Source: Methanobrevibacter sp.
Lineage (GTDB): Archaea; Methanobacteriota; Methanobacteria; Methanobacteriales; Methanobacteriaceae
Assembly (NCBI RefSeq): GCF_017432245.1
Contig: NZ_JAFRJO010000082.1
Coordinates: forward strand, 1-55,863
DNA: 55,863 nt
Reading direction: 5' to 3'
Below the pieces are notes generated by a model. It was not told the origin of the DNA, did no database searches, and saw nothing but the letters and a program-made list of their open reading frames with translations. The translations under genes and the position numbers were made by a program. Positions 46,329-55,855 of this stretch are shown in pieces (position 1 is the first letter of the stretch; each line of letters opens with the position of its first letter).

Positions 46329-47159
46329 ATGAGCGAAAATAACATAAATTGGCTTAATGTAGGAATTGGTGCCTTTATAATATTGGCTATAGTATTGCTT
46401 TTAGTTCTCATTTTGCCATTTGGAAATTTGGTAGCGCAACAGGATGAAATAGCTGTGATTACAATCAATGGAGCCGTCACTTACGACTCATCTAACTCCA
46501 CAAAGATATTTACCAGTGCTAGCCAAATAGAAAATGCATTGAATGAAGCAAATTCAAATCCAAATGTCAAGGCTATTGTTTTGGACATAAACAGTAAAGG
46601 CGGAAGCCAAGTGGCATGTGAAGAGATAGCTGATAACATCAAGAAATCATCTAAACCAGTTGTTGCATACATTGGAGATAAAGGATTGGATGAAAGCTAT
46701 TTGATTGCAAGCAGTGCAGATGCAATTCTTGCAAGCCCATCATCATCAGTTGGTGGAATCGGCCTTAGCTTTATTGACAGCAACAAATACTCAAAAACAA
46801 AACTTACTGGAGTTTATAATGAGGATTATCTCAAATTGAAAAAATCAAATGAAATCAATCCTGATAATCTTTTAAACGGTCAAAAGATGATTGATCAAGA
46901 TTACACACAATTCATTAAAGCAATAGCGGAAAATAGAGATTTGAAACCTAATTACCTTGCAAAATTAGCTCATGGAAAAAGATATAATGGAAATGAAGCT
47001 AAAAACTTAGGATTAATCGATAAGATTGGAAATAAAAACAAAGCTATTGAATTAGCTGCTTCAAAAGCAAATGCAACTAATTACACTGCAGTGAATTATC
47101 CTAAATCCCATAAAAGCTTAACTGAAACTTTGAGTGAAAACAAGATTTTCAATTTATAA
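46329..47159 (+). CDS. S49 (SppA-like) signal peptide peptidase homologue, possibly inactive
   Basis: A 276-residue protein with one N-terminal membrane anchor (about 8-38, IGAFIILAIVLLLVLILPF) and an external S49 domain: AVITINGAVTYDSS, KAIVLDINSKGGSQ, ADAILASPSSSVGGIGL and LAHGKRYNGNEAKNLGLIDK are the family's landmarks. At the usual nucleophile position (AASGGYYIA in SppA) this protein reads GLDESYLIA, so the catalytic Ser appears to be Asp. Either the active site is shifted or it is a non-catalytic homologue. It starts after TGTGATACT, divergent from shikimate kinase. Confidence 0.85.
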   Translation: MSENNINWLNVGIGAFIILAIVLLLVLILPFGNLVAQQDEIAVITINGAVTYDSSNSTKIFTSASQIENALNEANSNPNVKAIVLDINSKGGSQVACEEIADNIKKSSKPVVAYIGDKGLDESYLIASSADAILASPSSSVGGIGLSFIDSNKYSKTKLTGVYNEDYLKLKKSNEINPDNLLNGQKMIDQDYTQFIKAIAENRDLKPNYLAKLAHGKRYNGNEAKNLGLIDKIGNKNKAIELAASKANATNYTAVNYPKSHKSLTETLSENKIFNL

Positions 47160-47361
47160 TTATAATACCTATTCCAATAAAACTAGATTCTAATCTATTT
47201 TTTCTTAACTATGTTTTCTATTTAAATAGGAATATTTATATAGTAACGAACAATAATATATAAAATAAATTTATAAAAGTTAAAGATTTTTATGAATTTA
47301 TAATTACAATTTAACTAAAAACAAAATAAAAACTTAAATAATTATTAAACAAGGTGATAAA

Positions 47362-47613
47362 ATGGCACACAAAATAGAAGTATTTACCTCACCAACCTGC
47401 CCACATTGTCCAGGTGCTGTAAAAGTTGTTGAAGAAGCAAAAGCAAAATTAGGAGATGCAATAGATGTGCAAATCCTCAGTATTGCTGATCCTGCTAACA
47501 GAGACTTAGCTATTGACTATGGAGTTCATGCAGTTCCTGCAATTGCAATCAACAATTCATTAGCATTTATTGGTGCTCCAACTCTCGAAGAGTTATTAGA
47601 AAGATTAGAATAA
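47362..47613 (+). CDS. Small thioredoxin/glutaredoxin-like protein
   Basis: An 83-residue redox protein starting after AAGGTGATAAA. The active site is C13-P-H-C16 in FTSPTCPHCPGAV, the same CPHC type as in small archaeal thioredoxins such as that of M. thermautotrophicus. The cis-Pro is in HAVPAIAIN near 58. It is cytosolic and probably reduces disulfides with a methanogen thioredoxin reductase. A T-rich terminator follows. Confidence 0.93.
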   Translation: MAHKIEVFTSPTCPHCPGAVKVVEEAKAKLGDAIDVQILSIADPANRDLAIDYGVHAVPAIAINNSLAFIGAPTLEELLERLE

Positions 47614-47680
47614 TTGCAAAAACAATTTTCTAATATTTTTCTTTTTTTACTAATTTACTATTTTTATTTTAATTAAATTT
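47614..47680 (+). terminator. Oligo-U terminator after the thioredoxin gene
   Basis: Repeated T-runs (AATATTTTTCTTTTTTTACT, then TATTTTTATTTT) begin 25 bases past the stop on the coding strand. There is no strong stem, as usual for archaea. Confidence 0.6.
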
Positions 47681-47857
47681 TCAACACTCCTTTTAAAAAC
47701 AAATTTTTACTATTTTTAAATCAATTCCACTATTTTTTCAAGCAATTTTATATAAGAATAAATAGAATTAATAAGATATATTATAACATTAAGTTAATGT
47801 TTAGTAAATATTAAATTAATTAATTCAAATATTTCTAAATTGAAAGAGGTTGAAAAC

Positions 47858-48973
47858 ATGAAATTTGCTATGGTTGGACAGTTTCCACCACATATTGGAG
47901 GAGTTGGAGTCCATATACACACATTATCAAAGGAATTGGTCAAACAAGGCCATGAAGTGTATGTAATCACTTACCCTCATAAGGACATTAAGGATATCGA
48001 TGGAATCCATGTAATTGGCACTAAAGGAGTCAATATTCCTGGACTTCGAGGATTATTCTTTGCAATCAATGCTGAAAAGGAGCTTAAAAAATTGATTGAA
48101 AGGGAAAACATAGACATAATCCACGGACACTATCTGCTTCCTGCAGGATGGGCAAGCGTAAAGGCTGGAAAATCAACCCATACCAAAACCTATGTTACTT
48201 CACATGGATCTGACATGTTTGAAACATATAAAAAGCAAAAGTTCACAAGACCTCTGATCAATAAAGTGCTTAAGGATGCAGATGTTGTTCTTGCTGTAAG
48301 TAACGCTTTGAAAGACGAAATCATCAAGACAAATATCCCAAATATTAAAGAAAAGACAAGATTGCATTGGAATAGTATAGATGTTAGTAAGTTTAAAACA
48401 ACAGAAGAAAACAAAGACAAATTTAAAAAAGAATTGGTCCAAGAATTCAGCATAGATGCGAACAAACCTATCATTTTATTTGTCGGAAATATAATTAAAA
48501 GAAAGAATGTTAACTTGCTCATTGAAGCTAAAAAGAAAATGCACATGGAAGCGAATCTTGTCATCGTTGGTGATGGACCGCAATCAAAAGAACTCAAGGA
48601 AAAATGTGAAAGGGAACATGATGGAGGAAATCTTGATGATGTATACTTTACAGGTACAAGAAGTGATGTTGAAGATATAATACCAAGCTGTGACCTTCTC
48701 GTATTGCCATCATTCAGTGAAAGCTTTGGACTTGTGCTTATTGAAGCATTATCCTGTGGAAAGCCAGTTATTGGAAGCAATGTTGGAGGAATAAAGGAAA
48801 TCATCACTGAAGATGTTGGTTTATTGATTGATCCGAATGACCCAACAGATTTGGCTAATGCAATTGATAGAATCTTAAGCGATGAAGAATTGATGGAAAG
48901 ATTCAAGTCAAATGCAAGAGATAGGGCAAAGGACTTTGGAGAAACCAAGTTGCCTTATGATGAATTGAATTGA
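47858..48973 (+). CDS. Glycosyltransferase family 4 protein
   Basis: The ATG at 47858 follows AGAGGTTGAAAAC, giving 371 residues starting MKFAMVGQFPPHIGGVGVHI, a GT-B glycine loop. The acceptor-side YVTSHGSDMFET lies near 108 and the donor side has FVGNIIKRKNVNLLIEA near 200. The E-x7-E motif is in SFSESFGLVLIEALSCGKPV near 290-310. It transfers a sugar from a nucleotide donor, likely to a lipid or envelope glycan. There is no adjacent polysaccharide cluster. Complete. Confidence 0.93.
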   Translation: MKFAMVGQFPPHIGGVGVHIHTLSKELVKQGHEVYVITYPHKDIKDIDGIHVIGTKGVNIPGLRGLFFAINAEKELKKLIERENIDIIHGHYLLPAGWASVKAGKSTHTKTYVTSHGSDMFETYKKQKFTRPLINKVLKDADVVLAVSNALKDEIIKTNIPNIKEKTRLHWNSIDVSKFKTTEENKDKFKKELVQEFSIDANKPIILFVGNIIKRKNVNLLIEAKKKMHMEANLVIVGDGPQSKELKEKCEREHDGGNLDDVYFTGTRSDVEDIIPSCDLLVLPSFSESFGLVLIEALSCGKPVIGSNVGGIKEIITEDVGLLIDPNDPTDLANAIDRILSDEELMERFKSNARDRAKDFGETKLPYDELN

Positions 48974-49195
48974 AATATAATTAAATAAAAAATTATTCTA
49001 AAAATTAAAGATTATAAAAATTATTTAAACTTAGCAAAATTGATTTAAATTAATAAAATTCATTGGAATTAAAAAATAATAATTATTTGGCTAAATTTTA
49101 ATTAGATTTTAGATAATAGTTATTAATAATAAAAAATAAACTAAATTAAAGAAAACATATTCATGAAATTAACAATTAATTTAAGAGGTAATCAA

Positions 49196-49666
49196 ATGGG
49201 AGAAAAGGAATTTACTCATCTGACTGAAACTGGAGTTCATATGGTGGAAGTTGGAGCTAAGCCACAGCAAAGAAGAACTGCAGTGGCAAGCGGAAAGATT
49301 CATCTTCAAAAGGAAACAATTGAAATGATCAAGAATGCAGAAATCAAAAAGGGAAATGTATTGACAACTGCTCAAATAGCTGGAATTCAAGCTGTCAAAA
49401 AGACATCTGACATTATTCCTCTTTGCCATCCATTGAACTTGAGTGGAATTGAAATAGAATTTGATGTTGGAGAAGAGGAAATCACTGCAACTTGTGAATG
49501 TAGATTGACTGGACAAACTGGAGTTGAAATGGAAGCAATCACAGGAGTAAGTGTGGCATTGCTCACCATTTGGGACATGACAAAAGCCGTTGAAAAGGAT
49601 GAGAACGGACAATATCCAGACACTAAGATTTCTGATATAGTTGTTCTTAAGAAAGAGAAAATCTAA
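49196..49666 (+). CDS. moaC: Cyclic pyranopterin monophosphate synthase MoaC
   Basis: Second step of molybdopterin synthesis, needed for the tungsten or molybdenum formylmethanofuran dehydrogenase of methanogens. The ATG at 49196 follows GAGGTAATC, giving 156 residues. Signature parts are MVEVGAKPQQRRTAVASGKI near the start, KKTSDIIPLCHPLNLSGIEI with the catalytic region near 70-90, and TGVEMEAITGVSVALLTIWD with the Lys in MTKAVEKD. Typical length. No other moa gene lies nearby. Confidence 0.95.
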   Translation: MGEKEFTHLTETGVHMVEVGAKPQQRRTAVASGKIHLQKETIEMIKNAEIKKGNVLTTAQIAGIQAVKKTSDIIPLCHPLNLSGIEIEFDVGEEEITATCECRLTGQTGVEMEAITGVSVALLTIWDMTKAVEKDENGQYPDTKISDIVVLKKEKI

Positions 49667-49782
49667 TAAAACTTATCAAATGCTCTTAGAAAAGTAAAAT
49701 TTTATATTAGATGCAAACTTTATATTATTAAGAATTTATTTTTATAAAATCATAAATTTTAAAAATTATTAGACTGATTAAT

Positions 49783-51855
49783 ATGGAAAACATCCCTGAA
49801 AACATTAAAACAATTATCAATAGCTGCTATCCCTATATTGAGGATTTCAACTCTGCCCAAAAGGCAGTGATTGAATCAGGATACCTTGAAAACAATAAAA
49901 ATTGTGTCATAGCTATCCCTACTGCTAGTGGAAAGACTGTGCTTGGAATAATGGCAGCTCTCAAATCCATTTTAGATGGTGGAAAAGCAGTTTATGCTGC
50001 ACCTCTCCTTTCAATCCAAAATGAAAAGGTCAAGGAATTCAAGAAATTCGAGGAATTTGGAATCAAGGTAGGGAAACACCCATCATCTTCAGACTTGTCT
50101 GTCATGGTATTTGAATCATTTGATGCATTGACCAGATTTTCATGGGATGCATTAAGGGAAGTCGATACATTAATCATCGACGAGTTCCATATGATTGGAG
50201 AATTTACAAGAGGCCCTACAATAGAATGTGCAATCACAAGGGCAAAAATAATCAATCCAAGCTTAAGAATCATTGCATTATCTGCAACACTTGAGAATAT
50301 GGGTGAAATTGAAAGCTGGCTGGACGCGACTGTTGTGGAACACGACTACAGGCCAGTCCCATTGAATAAGGATGTTTTGGATGCTGAAATGTTCAATACA
50401 AAAAACAAGAATGATGTGGTTGTAAAGGTTATTGAAAAGGCAATATCCGACGATGCACAGGCATTAAGCTTTGTGTCAACTAGAAGATTTACAGAAAGCT
50501 TGGCAAACTATGTTGCAGGAAAATTGAAAAAGAAAACTACAGCAGAGCAAAAGCAACGTTTCAAGGAAGTTGCAGATAAGTTGCTTGCAGTGCCTGAGAA
50601 AAAGGGATCAAGACCAACTTCAACTTGTCTTAAATTAGCGGAAAGCTGTGAGAATGGTGCTGTTTTCCACCATGCAGGTCTTTTCAGTGAGCAAAAGGAA
50701 ATCATTGAAGAGGAATTCAGAAATGGAAACATATTGATGATTGCAGCGACTCCAAGCTTGATGTATGGGGTAAACTTGCCTTCAAAATATGTAGTTATCA
50801 GAGATTATACAAGATGGACTTCAGATGGTCCGCAAGCGATTCCTGTTTTTGATTATGAGCAAATGTCAGGTAGAGCTGGAAGGCCACAATATGATGATAC
50901 AGGATATTCCTATTTGATTGCTAAATCTATGGAAGAGGCAATTACACTTGAAGAGCGTTACATAAATGGCCAGGTAGAACCTACAAACTCTAAATTAATT
51001 GAAAACAAGGATGCAGTATTTAAGCAGATAATTGCACAAGTGGCATCCACCTTATCAAAAACTCCTGAAGAGCTTCAAGACTTTTTCACCAAAACATTTT
51101 ATGGATATCAGATGACTGCAAATTCTTCAATGAGCTTCTTTGCTGAAGAAAGCTTGAAATTTGAAATCATGAATGCTTTGGAATTCTTGCTTCAGAACCA
51201 GATTTTGCAAGCTACACCAAGCGGACTTAAAACAACCCCATTTGGTAATTTAATTGCAAGATCAAATTATAGCGTTGAAACAGCTGTAAAAATCAAGGAA
51301 TATGCAAACAATCTTGATAAATTCAATCCTGAAGAACTTATTTATCAACTTGCTCAAACTCCAGATATGCCACTCATTGCATTTAAAGGTAGGAAATCCA
51401 AAGACCCTGTTCGTGAAATGCTATCAAACTATGGCCTATTTGCCATTGATATTGGAAACCCTGAAGCAACAGCAGTCTCTTTAATTGAATGGATAAATGA
51501 AAGGACCGAGTACCAAATTGAAAATGCTTATCATGTATATTCCTCATCCACCAGACGCTCAGCATATGAAGCTTCATTGCTTGTAAGGTTTACAAAGAAC
51601 ACACTTGAAGTTCTTGGAAAATATTCTTATTCTAAAGATCTGGATTTCCTTTCTGCAAGGCTTTATTACGGTGTTAAAGAAGACATAATCCCTCTTGTGA
51701 TTGGAGTCAAACGTTTAGGAAGACGCCGTGCAAGAGCATTGGTTGATGTATTCGGCGATGACTTAAGACCATATTCAGAAAAAGAGCTTCAGAAAGTTGA
51801 TGGAATTGGTCCAAAATTAGCTCAAAACATTAAGAAATTCGCAGATAATTATTAA
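49783..51855 (+). CDS. hel308: Hel308-type superfamily 2 DNA helicase
   Basis: A 690-residue 3'-5' helicase that acts on stalled replication forks, homologous to eukaryotic HELQ. Motif I is IPTASGKT near 45-52, motif II is the unusual DEFH (IIDEFHMIG) near 130, motif III is LSATL near 167, and motif VI is QMSGRAGRPQYD near 362-373. The ratchet and winged-helix parts follow. The C-terminal LGRRRARALVDVFGDD and KVDGIGPKLAQNI form the RAR and helix-hairpin-helix segments. The stop codon overlaps a 46-bp tandem duplication. Confidence 0.92.
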   Translation: MENIPENIKTIINSCYPYIEDFNSAQKAVIESGYLENNKNCVIAIPTASGKTVLGIMAALKSILDGGKAVYAAPLLSIQNEKVKEFKKFEEFGIKVGKHPSSSDLSVMVFESFDALTRFSWDALREVDTLIIDEFHMIGEFTRGPTIECAITRAKIINPSLRIIALSATLENMGEIESWLDATVVEHDYRPVPLNKDVLDAEMFNTKNKNDVVVKVIEKAISDDAQALSFVSTRRFTESLANYVAGKLKKKTTAEQKQRFKEVADKLLAVPEKKGSRPTSTCLKLAESCENGAVFHHAGLFSEQKEIIEEEFRNGNILMIAATPSLMYGVNLPSKYVVIRDYTRWTSDGPQAIPVFDYEQMSGRAGRPQYDDTGYSYLIAKSMEEAITLEERYINGQVEPTNSKLIENKDAVFKQIIAQVASTLSKTPEELQDFFTKTFYGYQMTANSSMSFFAEESLKFEIMNALEFLLQNQILQATPSGLKTTPFGNLIARSNYSVETAVKIKEYANNLDKFNPEELIYQLAQTPDMPLIAFKGRKSKDPVREMLSNYGLFAIDIGNPEATAVSLIEWINERTEYQIENAYHVYSSSTRRSAYEASLLVRFTKNTLEVLGKYSYSKDLDFLSARLYYGVKEDIIPLVIGVKRLGRRRARALVDVFGDDLRPYSEKELQKVDGIGPKLAQNIKKFADNY

Positions 51856-51942
51856 TTAATTATCTCTTCACTATTTTTAAAAAGAAATCTAAAAAAATTA
51901 ATTAATTATCTCTTCACTATTTTTAAAAAGAGACCTAAAATA
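51851..51942. repeat. 46-bp tandem duplication at the 3' end of the helicase gene
   Basis: ATTAATTAATTATCTCTTCA followed by CTATTTTTAAAAAG occurs at 51851 and again 46 bp downstream, with only a few differences. The first copy starts inside the helicase stop codon region. The TCTTCACTATTTTT part gives two T-runs on the coding strand, a possible doubled terminator. Confidence 0.8.
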
Positions 51943-52029
51943 TTTGAAAAAATATGAAAAATAGATTGATTTTGATTTCAATAATATAAAAAATTTAAAA
52001 AAAAGTAAAAATAAAAAGAGAGAGGATAA

Positions 52030-52332
52030 TTATCCTCCACCTTCACAACCTTGAATATCGTTTAGGTTAGCATTGAGTTCTTCATAGCCTTCCTTAATGT
52101 CCTTGACTTGCTCAAGAGTGTCCTTATCAAGGTTTTCTGAATCAACGATGTCTTTTTCATTAACAACCTCTAAAGAATCGGCAGCATACCATAATGCAGG
52201 TTCATCTAATTTTACCCATTGCTCGTTGTCTTCTTCTTTCAAATCAACAACTTTACTTATGGTACCAGTACCGGTATATCTTATAAAGGAACCTATATCA
52301 ATGGTTTCTCCTCGAATATCACAAATACTCAT
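52030..52332 (-). CDS. DUF2098 family protein
   Basis: The ATG at 52332 follows GGTGATAAT, giving 100 residues. DUF2098 is a methanogen-specific small domain recognised by RGETIDIGSFIRYTGTGTIS, then VVDLKEEDNEQWVKLDEPAL and WYAADSLEVV, a likely SH3-like barrel. The C-terminal tail is acidic, ending CEGGG. Its biochemical role is unknown. It is 59 bp after the PRC-barrel gene and may share its transcript. Confidence 0.9.
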   Translation of the reverse strand: MSICDIRGETIDIGSFIRYTGTGTISKVVDLKEEDNEQWVKLDEPALWYAADSLEVVNEKDIVDSENLDKDTLEQVKDIKEGYEELNANLNDIQGCEGGG

Positions 52333-52390
52333 ATTATCACCGATAGGTTTTAATAAAGTCTTCAAAGAAGAAAATAAATAAAAATTTAAT

Positions 52391-52747
52391 TTAGTCTATT
52401 TTTACTTCAGCTGCTTCTTCAGCCTCTTCTTCTGCTTCTTCCGCTTCATCATCAACAATTTCAGCTTCAACTTCTTCTACTTCTTCTTTAGCATCTTTTG
52501 CTTTTTCAGCTTCTTCAATTGCAGCTTCTTTGTTGATTTCCTTATTTAATAAAACGTAATCTCCAATGCTTTTTACATCTTCAAAGTCAATTTCGATTTT
52601 GTTGGAAGAGATGAAGTTTTTCTTAAGGACAATGGTTATTGCACTGATTTTTCCTTCTTCAGGATCAAATTCTGCATCATCGATTTTACCTACTTCATTT
52701 GCATTAGCATCTAAAGCCATCATACCTAATAATTGTTTAATTTTCAT
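52391..52747 (-). CDS. PRC-barrel domain protein with acidic tail
   Basis: A 118-residue protein starting after GAGGTAATAAA. Residues about 1-72 are a PRC barrel (LLGMMALDANANEVGKIDDA, IEIDFEDVKSIGDYVLLNK). The last ~45 residues are almost entirely Glu, Ala and Asp and are probably disordered or helical. Archaeal PRC-barrel proteins act in RNA processing or in cell division (CdpB-like). Neither role can be assigned here. DUF2098 follows on the same strand. Confidence 0.88.
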   Translation of the reverse strand: MKIKQLLGMMALDANANEVGKIDDAEFDPEEGKISAITIVLKKNFISSNKIEIDFEDVKSIGDYVLLNKEINKEAAIEEAEKAKDAKEEVEEVEAEIVDDEAEEAEEEAEEAAEVKID

Positions 52748-52972
52748 TTTATTACCTCAATTATTAATTTCATGAAATTATGCCATTTACATAATTTCCA
52801 CTATTTAAGAATATGAAATGAAAATTATATAAACTTATCTAAATATTTTTTTAATAGTAATAAGATTTATATAATATATGAAAATAAATTAATATTTTAA
52901 AAGCAATATAATATATTAAAAGAAACAAATTGAATCTTAAAAAAATATTGAAAAATTTATATGGTGAACTTA

Positions 52973-54679
52973 ATGGAAGAAGCATGTCGAATTATCATCG
53001 AGGATATCATAAATGGAAAGATAACTACTCGCCGCGAGCTTGAAGTGGAAAAAAGACAGCTCTGCCGAGATAGGAATCTAAAGAAATTTATGAGCAATTC
53101 TGTAATACTTGAACATGCAAGCCTTGAAGAGAAGAAAATCGTTTCCAATCTCTTAAGAAAGAAACCCACCAGAACTATCTCTGGAGTGGCTATTGTTGCA
53201 GTAATGTGCCATCCACACCAATGCCCTCACGGCAGATGCTACTACTGTCCTGAAAGTGACATTGCACCTCCAAGCTATACTGGAGAGGAACCTGCAGCGC
53301 TTAGAGGAAGAATGTTTAAGTTCCATCCATATGTCCAGTGCTACAACCGCCTTAAGCAATTGCATAAGGTAGGCCATCCAATCGATAAGGTTGAACTCAT
53401 CATCATGGGAGGAACATTCCCTTCAAAAGACATTTGCTATCAGGAATGGTTCGTTTCACAATGCCTAAAAGCAATGAGTGACTTTGGAGTGATCCTTGAA
53501 AACATCACTGAAATTGGGGATATTGAATCATTCAATAAGGAAGACCTTTTAAACTATCCTCCATATAGCAACAATGCCCTTAAGACCTATCCTCCAAATG
53601 ATTATGTGCTTATAGATGACATTCAAAGAATTAACGAAAGCTCTAAGGTAAGATGCATTGGAATGACCTTTGAAACCAGACCAGACTACTGTAAGGAGCC
53701 TCATGTTGACAGAATGTTGAAGATGGGAGTTACAAGGGTTGAGTTAGGTGTTCAAACAATCCATAATCACATCTACGAAAAAATCAAAAGAGGCCATACA
53801 GTTGAGGATGTCATTGAAGCAAATAGGATTCTAAGGGATTCCGGAGTAAAGGTTGCCATGCACATGATGCCTGGGCTTTTCCCTCTTGCAAGGGATGAGC
53901 CGAGAATAGAGCAATGCCCAGAGAAAGATTTGGAAATGTTTAAAACCATATTTACAAATGAGAACTTCAAGCCAGACATGCTAAAGATTTATCCTTGCCT
54001 TGTAACCGATGGCAGTGAACTTCACAAATTATGGAAAGATGGTAGATACAGACCATATAGTGATGAAGAGGCTGTTGAGTTGATAGTTCAAATCAAAAAG
54101 ATCTTGCCGAAATGGGTAAGGACCATGAGAATCCAAAGGGATATTCCCTCTACATTAATTGAAGATGGGGTTAAGAAATCTAACCTTGGAGAACTTGTCT
54201 ACAATCGTCTTGAAGAGGAGAAAATCAATTGCCAATGCATTAGATGCAGGGAAATAGGCCATAAAAAGACCAAGGAAGAGTATTCAATTGATGATTATAA
54301 GTTATTTGAAGAGGATTACATTGCTACAGAAGGAAGGGAACACTTCCTATCCATTGAAGATAAGAATGAAGAGACCCTTGCAGGATTCCTAAGATTAAGA
54401 ATGCCTTCCGAAAAAGCACATAGAGAAGAGATTGATGATAAAACAGCTATTGTGCGTGAATTGCATGTTTATGGAAACATGATAAAAATTGGTCAGAAAG
54501 GTAACAATATCGGACAGCACACTGGATTTGGTGAAAAGCTATTGAAACGTGCTGAAGAGATAAGCATTGACCAAAACAAGGAAGAGCTTTTAATCATCAG
54601 TGGAATTGGAGCCAGAAATTATTACCGAAAATTCGGTTATGAACGTAAAGGTCCTTATATGGCTAAAAAATTAGTTTAA
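52973..54679 (+). CDS. elp3: Elp3: tRNA U34 carboxymethyl transferase (radical SAM + GNAT)
   Basis: Attaches a carboxymethyl group to wobble U34 of certain tRNAs. The start is the ATG at 52973 after GGTGAACTTA, giving 568 residues; the ATG at 52961 lacks a site. The radical SAM motif is C79-x9-C89-x2-C92 ([14 protein letters not shown]). The domain continues with MGGTFPSKD near 140 and [20 protein letters not shown] near 260. A zinc-type [11 protein letters not shown] lies near 420. The GNAT acetyltransferase (about 430-568) has [20 protein letters not shown] for acetyl-CoA. Complete archaeal Elp3. Confidence 0.96.
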   Translation: MEEACRIIIEDIINGKITTRRELEVEKRQLCRDRNLKKFMSNSVILEHASLEEKKIVSNLLRKKPTRTISGVAIVAVMCHPHQCPHGRCYYCPESDIAPPSYTGEEPAALRGRMFKFHPYVQCYNRLKQLHKVGHPIDKVELIIMGGTFPSKDICYQEWFVSQCLKAMSDFGVILENITEIGDIESFNKEDLLNYPPYSNNALKTYPPNDYVLIDDIQRINESSKVRCIGMTFETRPDYCKEPHVDRMLKMGVTRVELGVQTIHNHIYEKIKRGHTVEDVIEANRILRDSGVKVAMHMMPGLFPLARDEPRIEQCPEKDLEMFKTIFTNENFKPDMLKIYPCLVTDGSELHKLWKDGRYRPYSDEEAVELIVQIKKILPKWVRTMRIQRDIPSTLIEDGVKKSNLGELVYNRLEEEKINCQCIRCREIGHKKTKEEYSIDDYKLFEEDYIATEGREHFLSIEDKNEETLAGFLRLRMPSEKAHREEIDDKTAIVRELHVYGNMIKIGQKGNNIGQHTGFGEKLLKRAEEISIDQNKEELLIISGIGARNYYRKFGYERKGPYMAKKLV

Positions 54680-54860
54680 ATCAAGTTTCAATATTTGTTT
54701 TATTAAAAAAATGCCAAAAGTTGAAACAATCAGACAAGACAAAAGTATTATATAGTTTGAAGTTAAACTAACTATTATATACATATAAAACTAAATCAAT
54801 TAATATTATATTTATTGGAGATTAAAATTAAAAAATCGTTTTAATATGGAGATGAACGAA

Positions 54861-55586
54861 ATGATCAACAAAGCTGAAAAACTTGCACAAGCTATTGAAT
54901 TTACTCATTTAGATAATACTGCAACCATTGATGAAATGAAAGCATTCTTCGCAAAAGCTAAGGAATATCCTTTTTATGCAGTTGTAGTTTTACCTCATTT
55001 TGTAAAATTAGCAAAAGAAGAATTGAAAGACACTGACATGAAAGTGGTAACTGTAATTGACTTCCCATTAGGTGCTGGAAACACTGAAGGAAAAGTGGCA
55101 GAAGCTAAAGCTGCAATTGCAGATGGTGCAGATGAAATTGACATGATGGCAAATATTCCTGCAATCAAGGAACGTGACTTTGAATATGTTAAAAATGATA
55201 TCAAAGCTGTTAAAGAAGCGATTGGAGACCACATACTCAAAGTAATTATTGAAAACCCACTTCTCAATGAAGACGAAATGGCAGGAGCTTCCAGAATGTG
55301 TGAAGAAGGAGGAGCAGATTTCGTTAAAACCTCAAGTGGATTCAATGGAAAACAGCATTTCCACTCTTTAATGGAAAGCTTAAGAATTATGAAAAAGAAT
55401 GAACCTCATCTTGACATGAAAGCAGCTGGTGGAATAGACAACTACAAATTGGCAAATAACGTATTAGCTGCAGGAGTTACCAAGATTGGTACATCTTCAG
55501 GCCATATCATTATGGATCAACTCAATCATGTACTTGATAATCAAAAAGTGGATCCTAATCAGAAAACAGGCCCAAGACTCATTTAA
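54861..55586 (+). CDS. deoC: Deoxyribose-phosphate aldolase
   Basis: The ATG at 54861 follows GGAGATGAACGAA, itself just inside an upstream ATG at 54846, so the later codon is preferred; this gives 241 residues. DeoC features: EFTHLDNTATIDEM near the start, VTVIDFPLGAGNTEGK near 70, ADEIDMMANIP near 92, the Schiff-base Lys156 in DFVKTSSGF and KAAGGIDNY near 190. It catalyses the reversible aldol cleavage of 2-deoxyribose-5-phosphate. In archaea it salvages nucleosides. Confidence 0.93.
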   Translation: MINKAEKLAQAIEFTHLDNTATIDEMKAFFAKAKEYPFYAVVVLPHFVKLAKEELKDTDMKVVTVIDFPLGAGNTEGKVAEAKAAIADGADEIDMMANIPAIKERDFEYVKNDIKAVKEAIGDHILKVIIENPLLNEDEMAGASRMCEEGGADFVKTSSGFNGKQHFHSLMESLRIMKKNEPHLDMKAAGGIDNYKLANNVLAAGVTKIGTSSGHIIMDQLNHVLDNQKVDPNQKTGPRLI

Positions 55587-55622
55587 TAAATTTTCTTAAT
55601 TTATTATTTTTTTCTTTTTAAA
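55587..55622 (+). terminator. Oligo-U terminator after deoC
   Basis: TTTATTATTTTTTTCTTTTT begins about 14 bases past the deoC stop on the coding strand. Confidence 0.6.
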
Positions 55623-55667
55623 AATAGTTCGTATAGAATAAAACTAAAAATTCTTAGATAAAAAAAG

Positions 55668-55740
<73 letters not shown>

Positions 55741-55743
55741 AAA

Positions 55744-55815
55744 TGGACCGAACGAGATTCGAACTCGTGATCACCGCCATGTCAAGGCGGTATCATACCC
55801 CTAGACCACCGGTCC
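55744..55815 (-). tRNA. tRNA-Val (anticodon GAC)
   Basis: The minus strand has acceptor GGACCGG/TCGGTCC (last pair a G-T wobble), anticodon stem CCGCC/GGCGG with loop TTGACAT (anticodon GAC), and T-arm ACGAGTTCGAATCTCGT. The discriminator is A. It is first in a tRNA-Val-tRNA-Phe unit. Confidence 0.96.
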
Positions 55816-55843
55816 TTCTTACTCATTAAAATATGTTTATAAT

Positions 55844-55855
55844 TATATATAAATG
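55844..55855 (-). promoter_or_regulatory. TATA box of the tRNA-Val-tRNA-Phe unit
   Basis: The minus strand reads CATTTATATATAA about 30-40 bp upstream of the tRNA-Val 5' end, the expected distance. Confidence 0.6.

Noticed and set aside
48190-48948. A 252-codon minus-strand ORF inside the glycosyltransferase
   Set aside because: It is the antisense shadow of a clear GT4 gene, rich in Ser, Phe and Leu as such shadows are.
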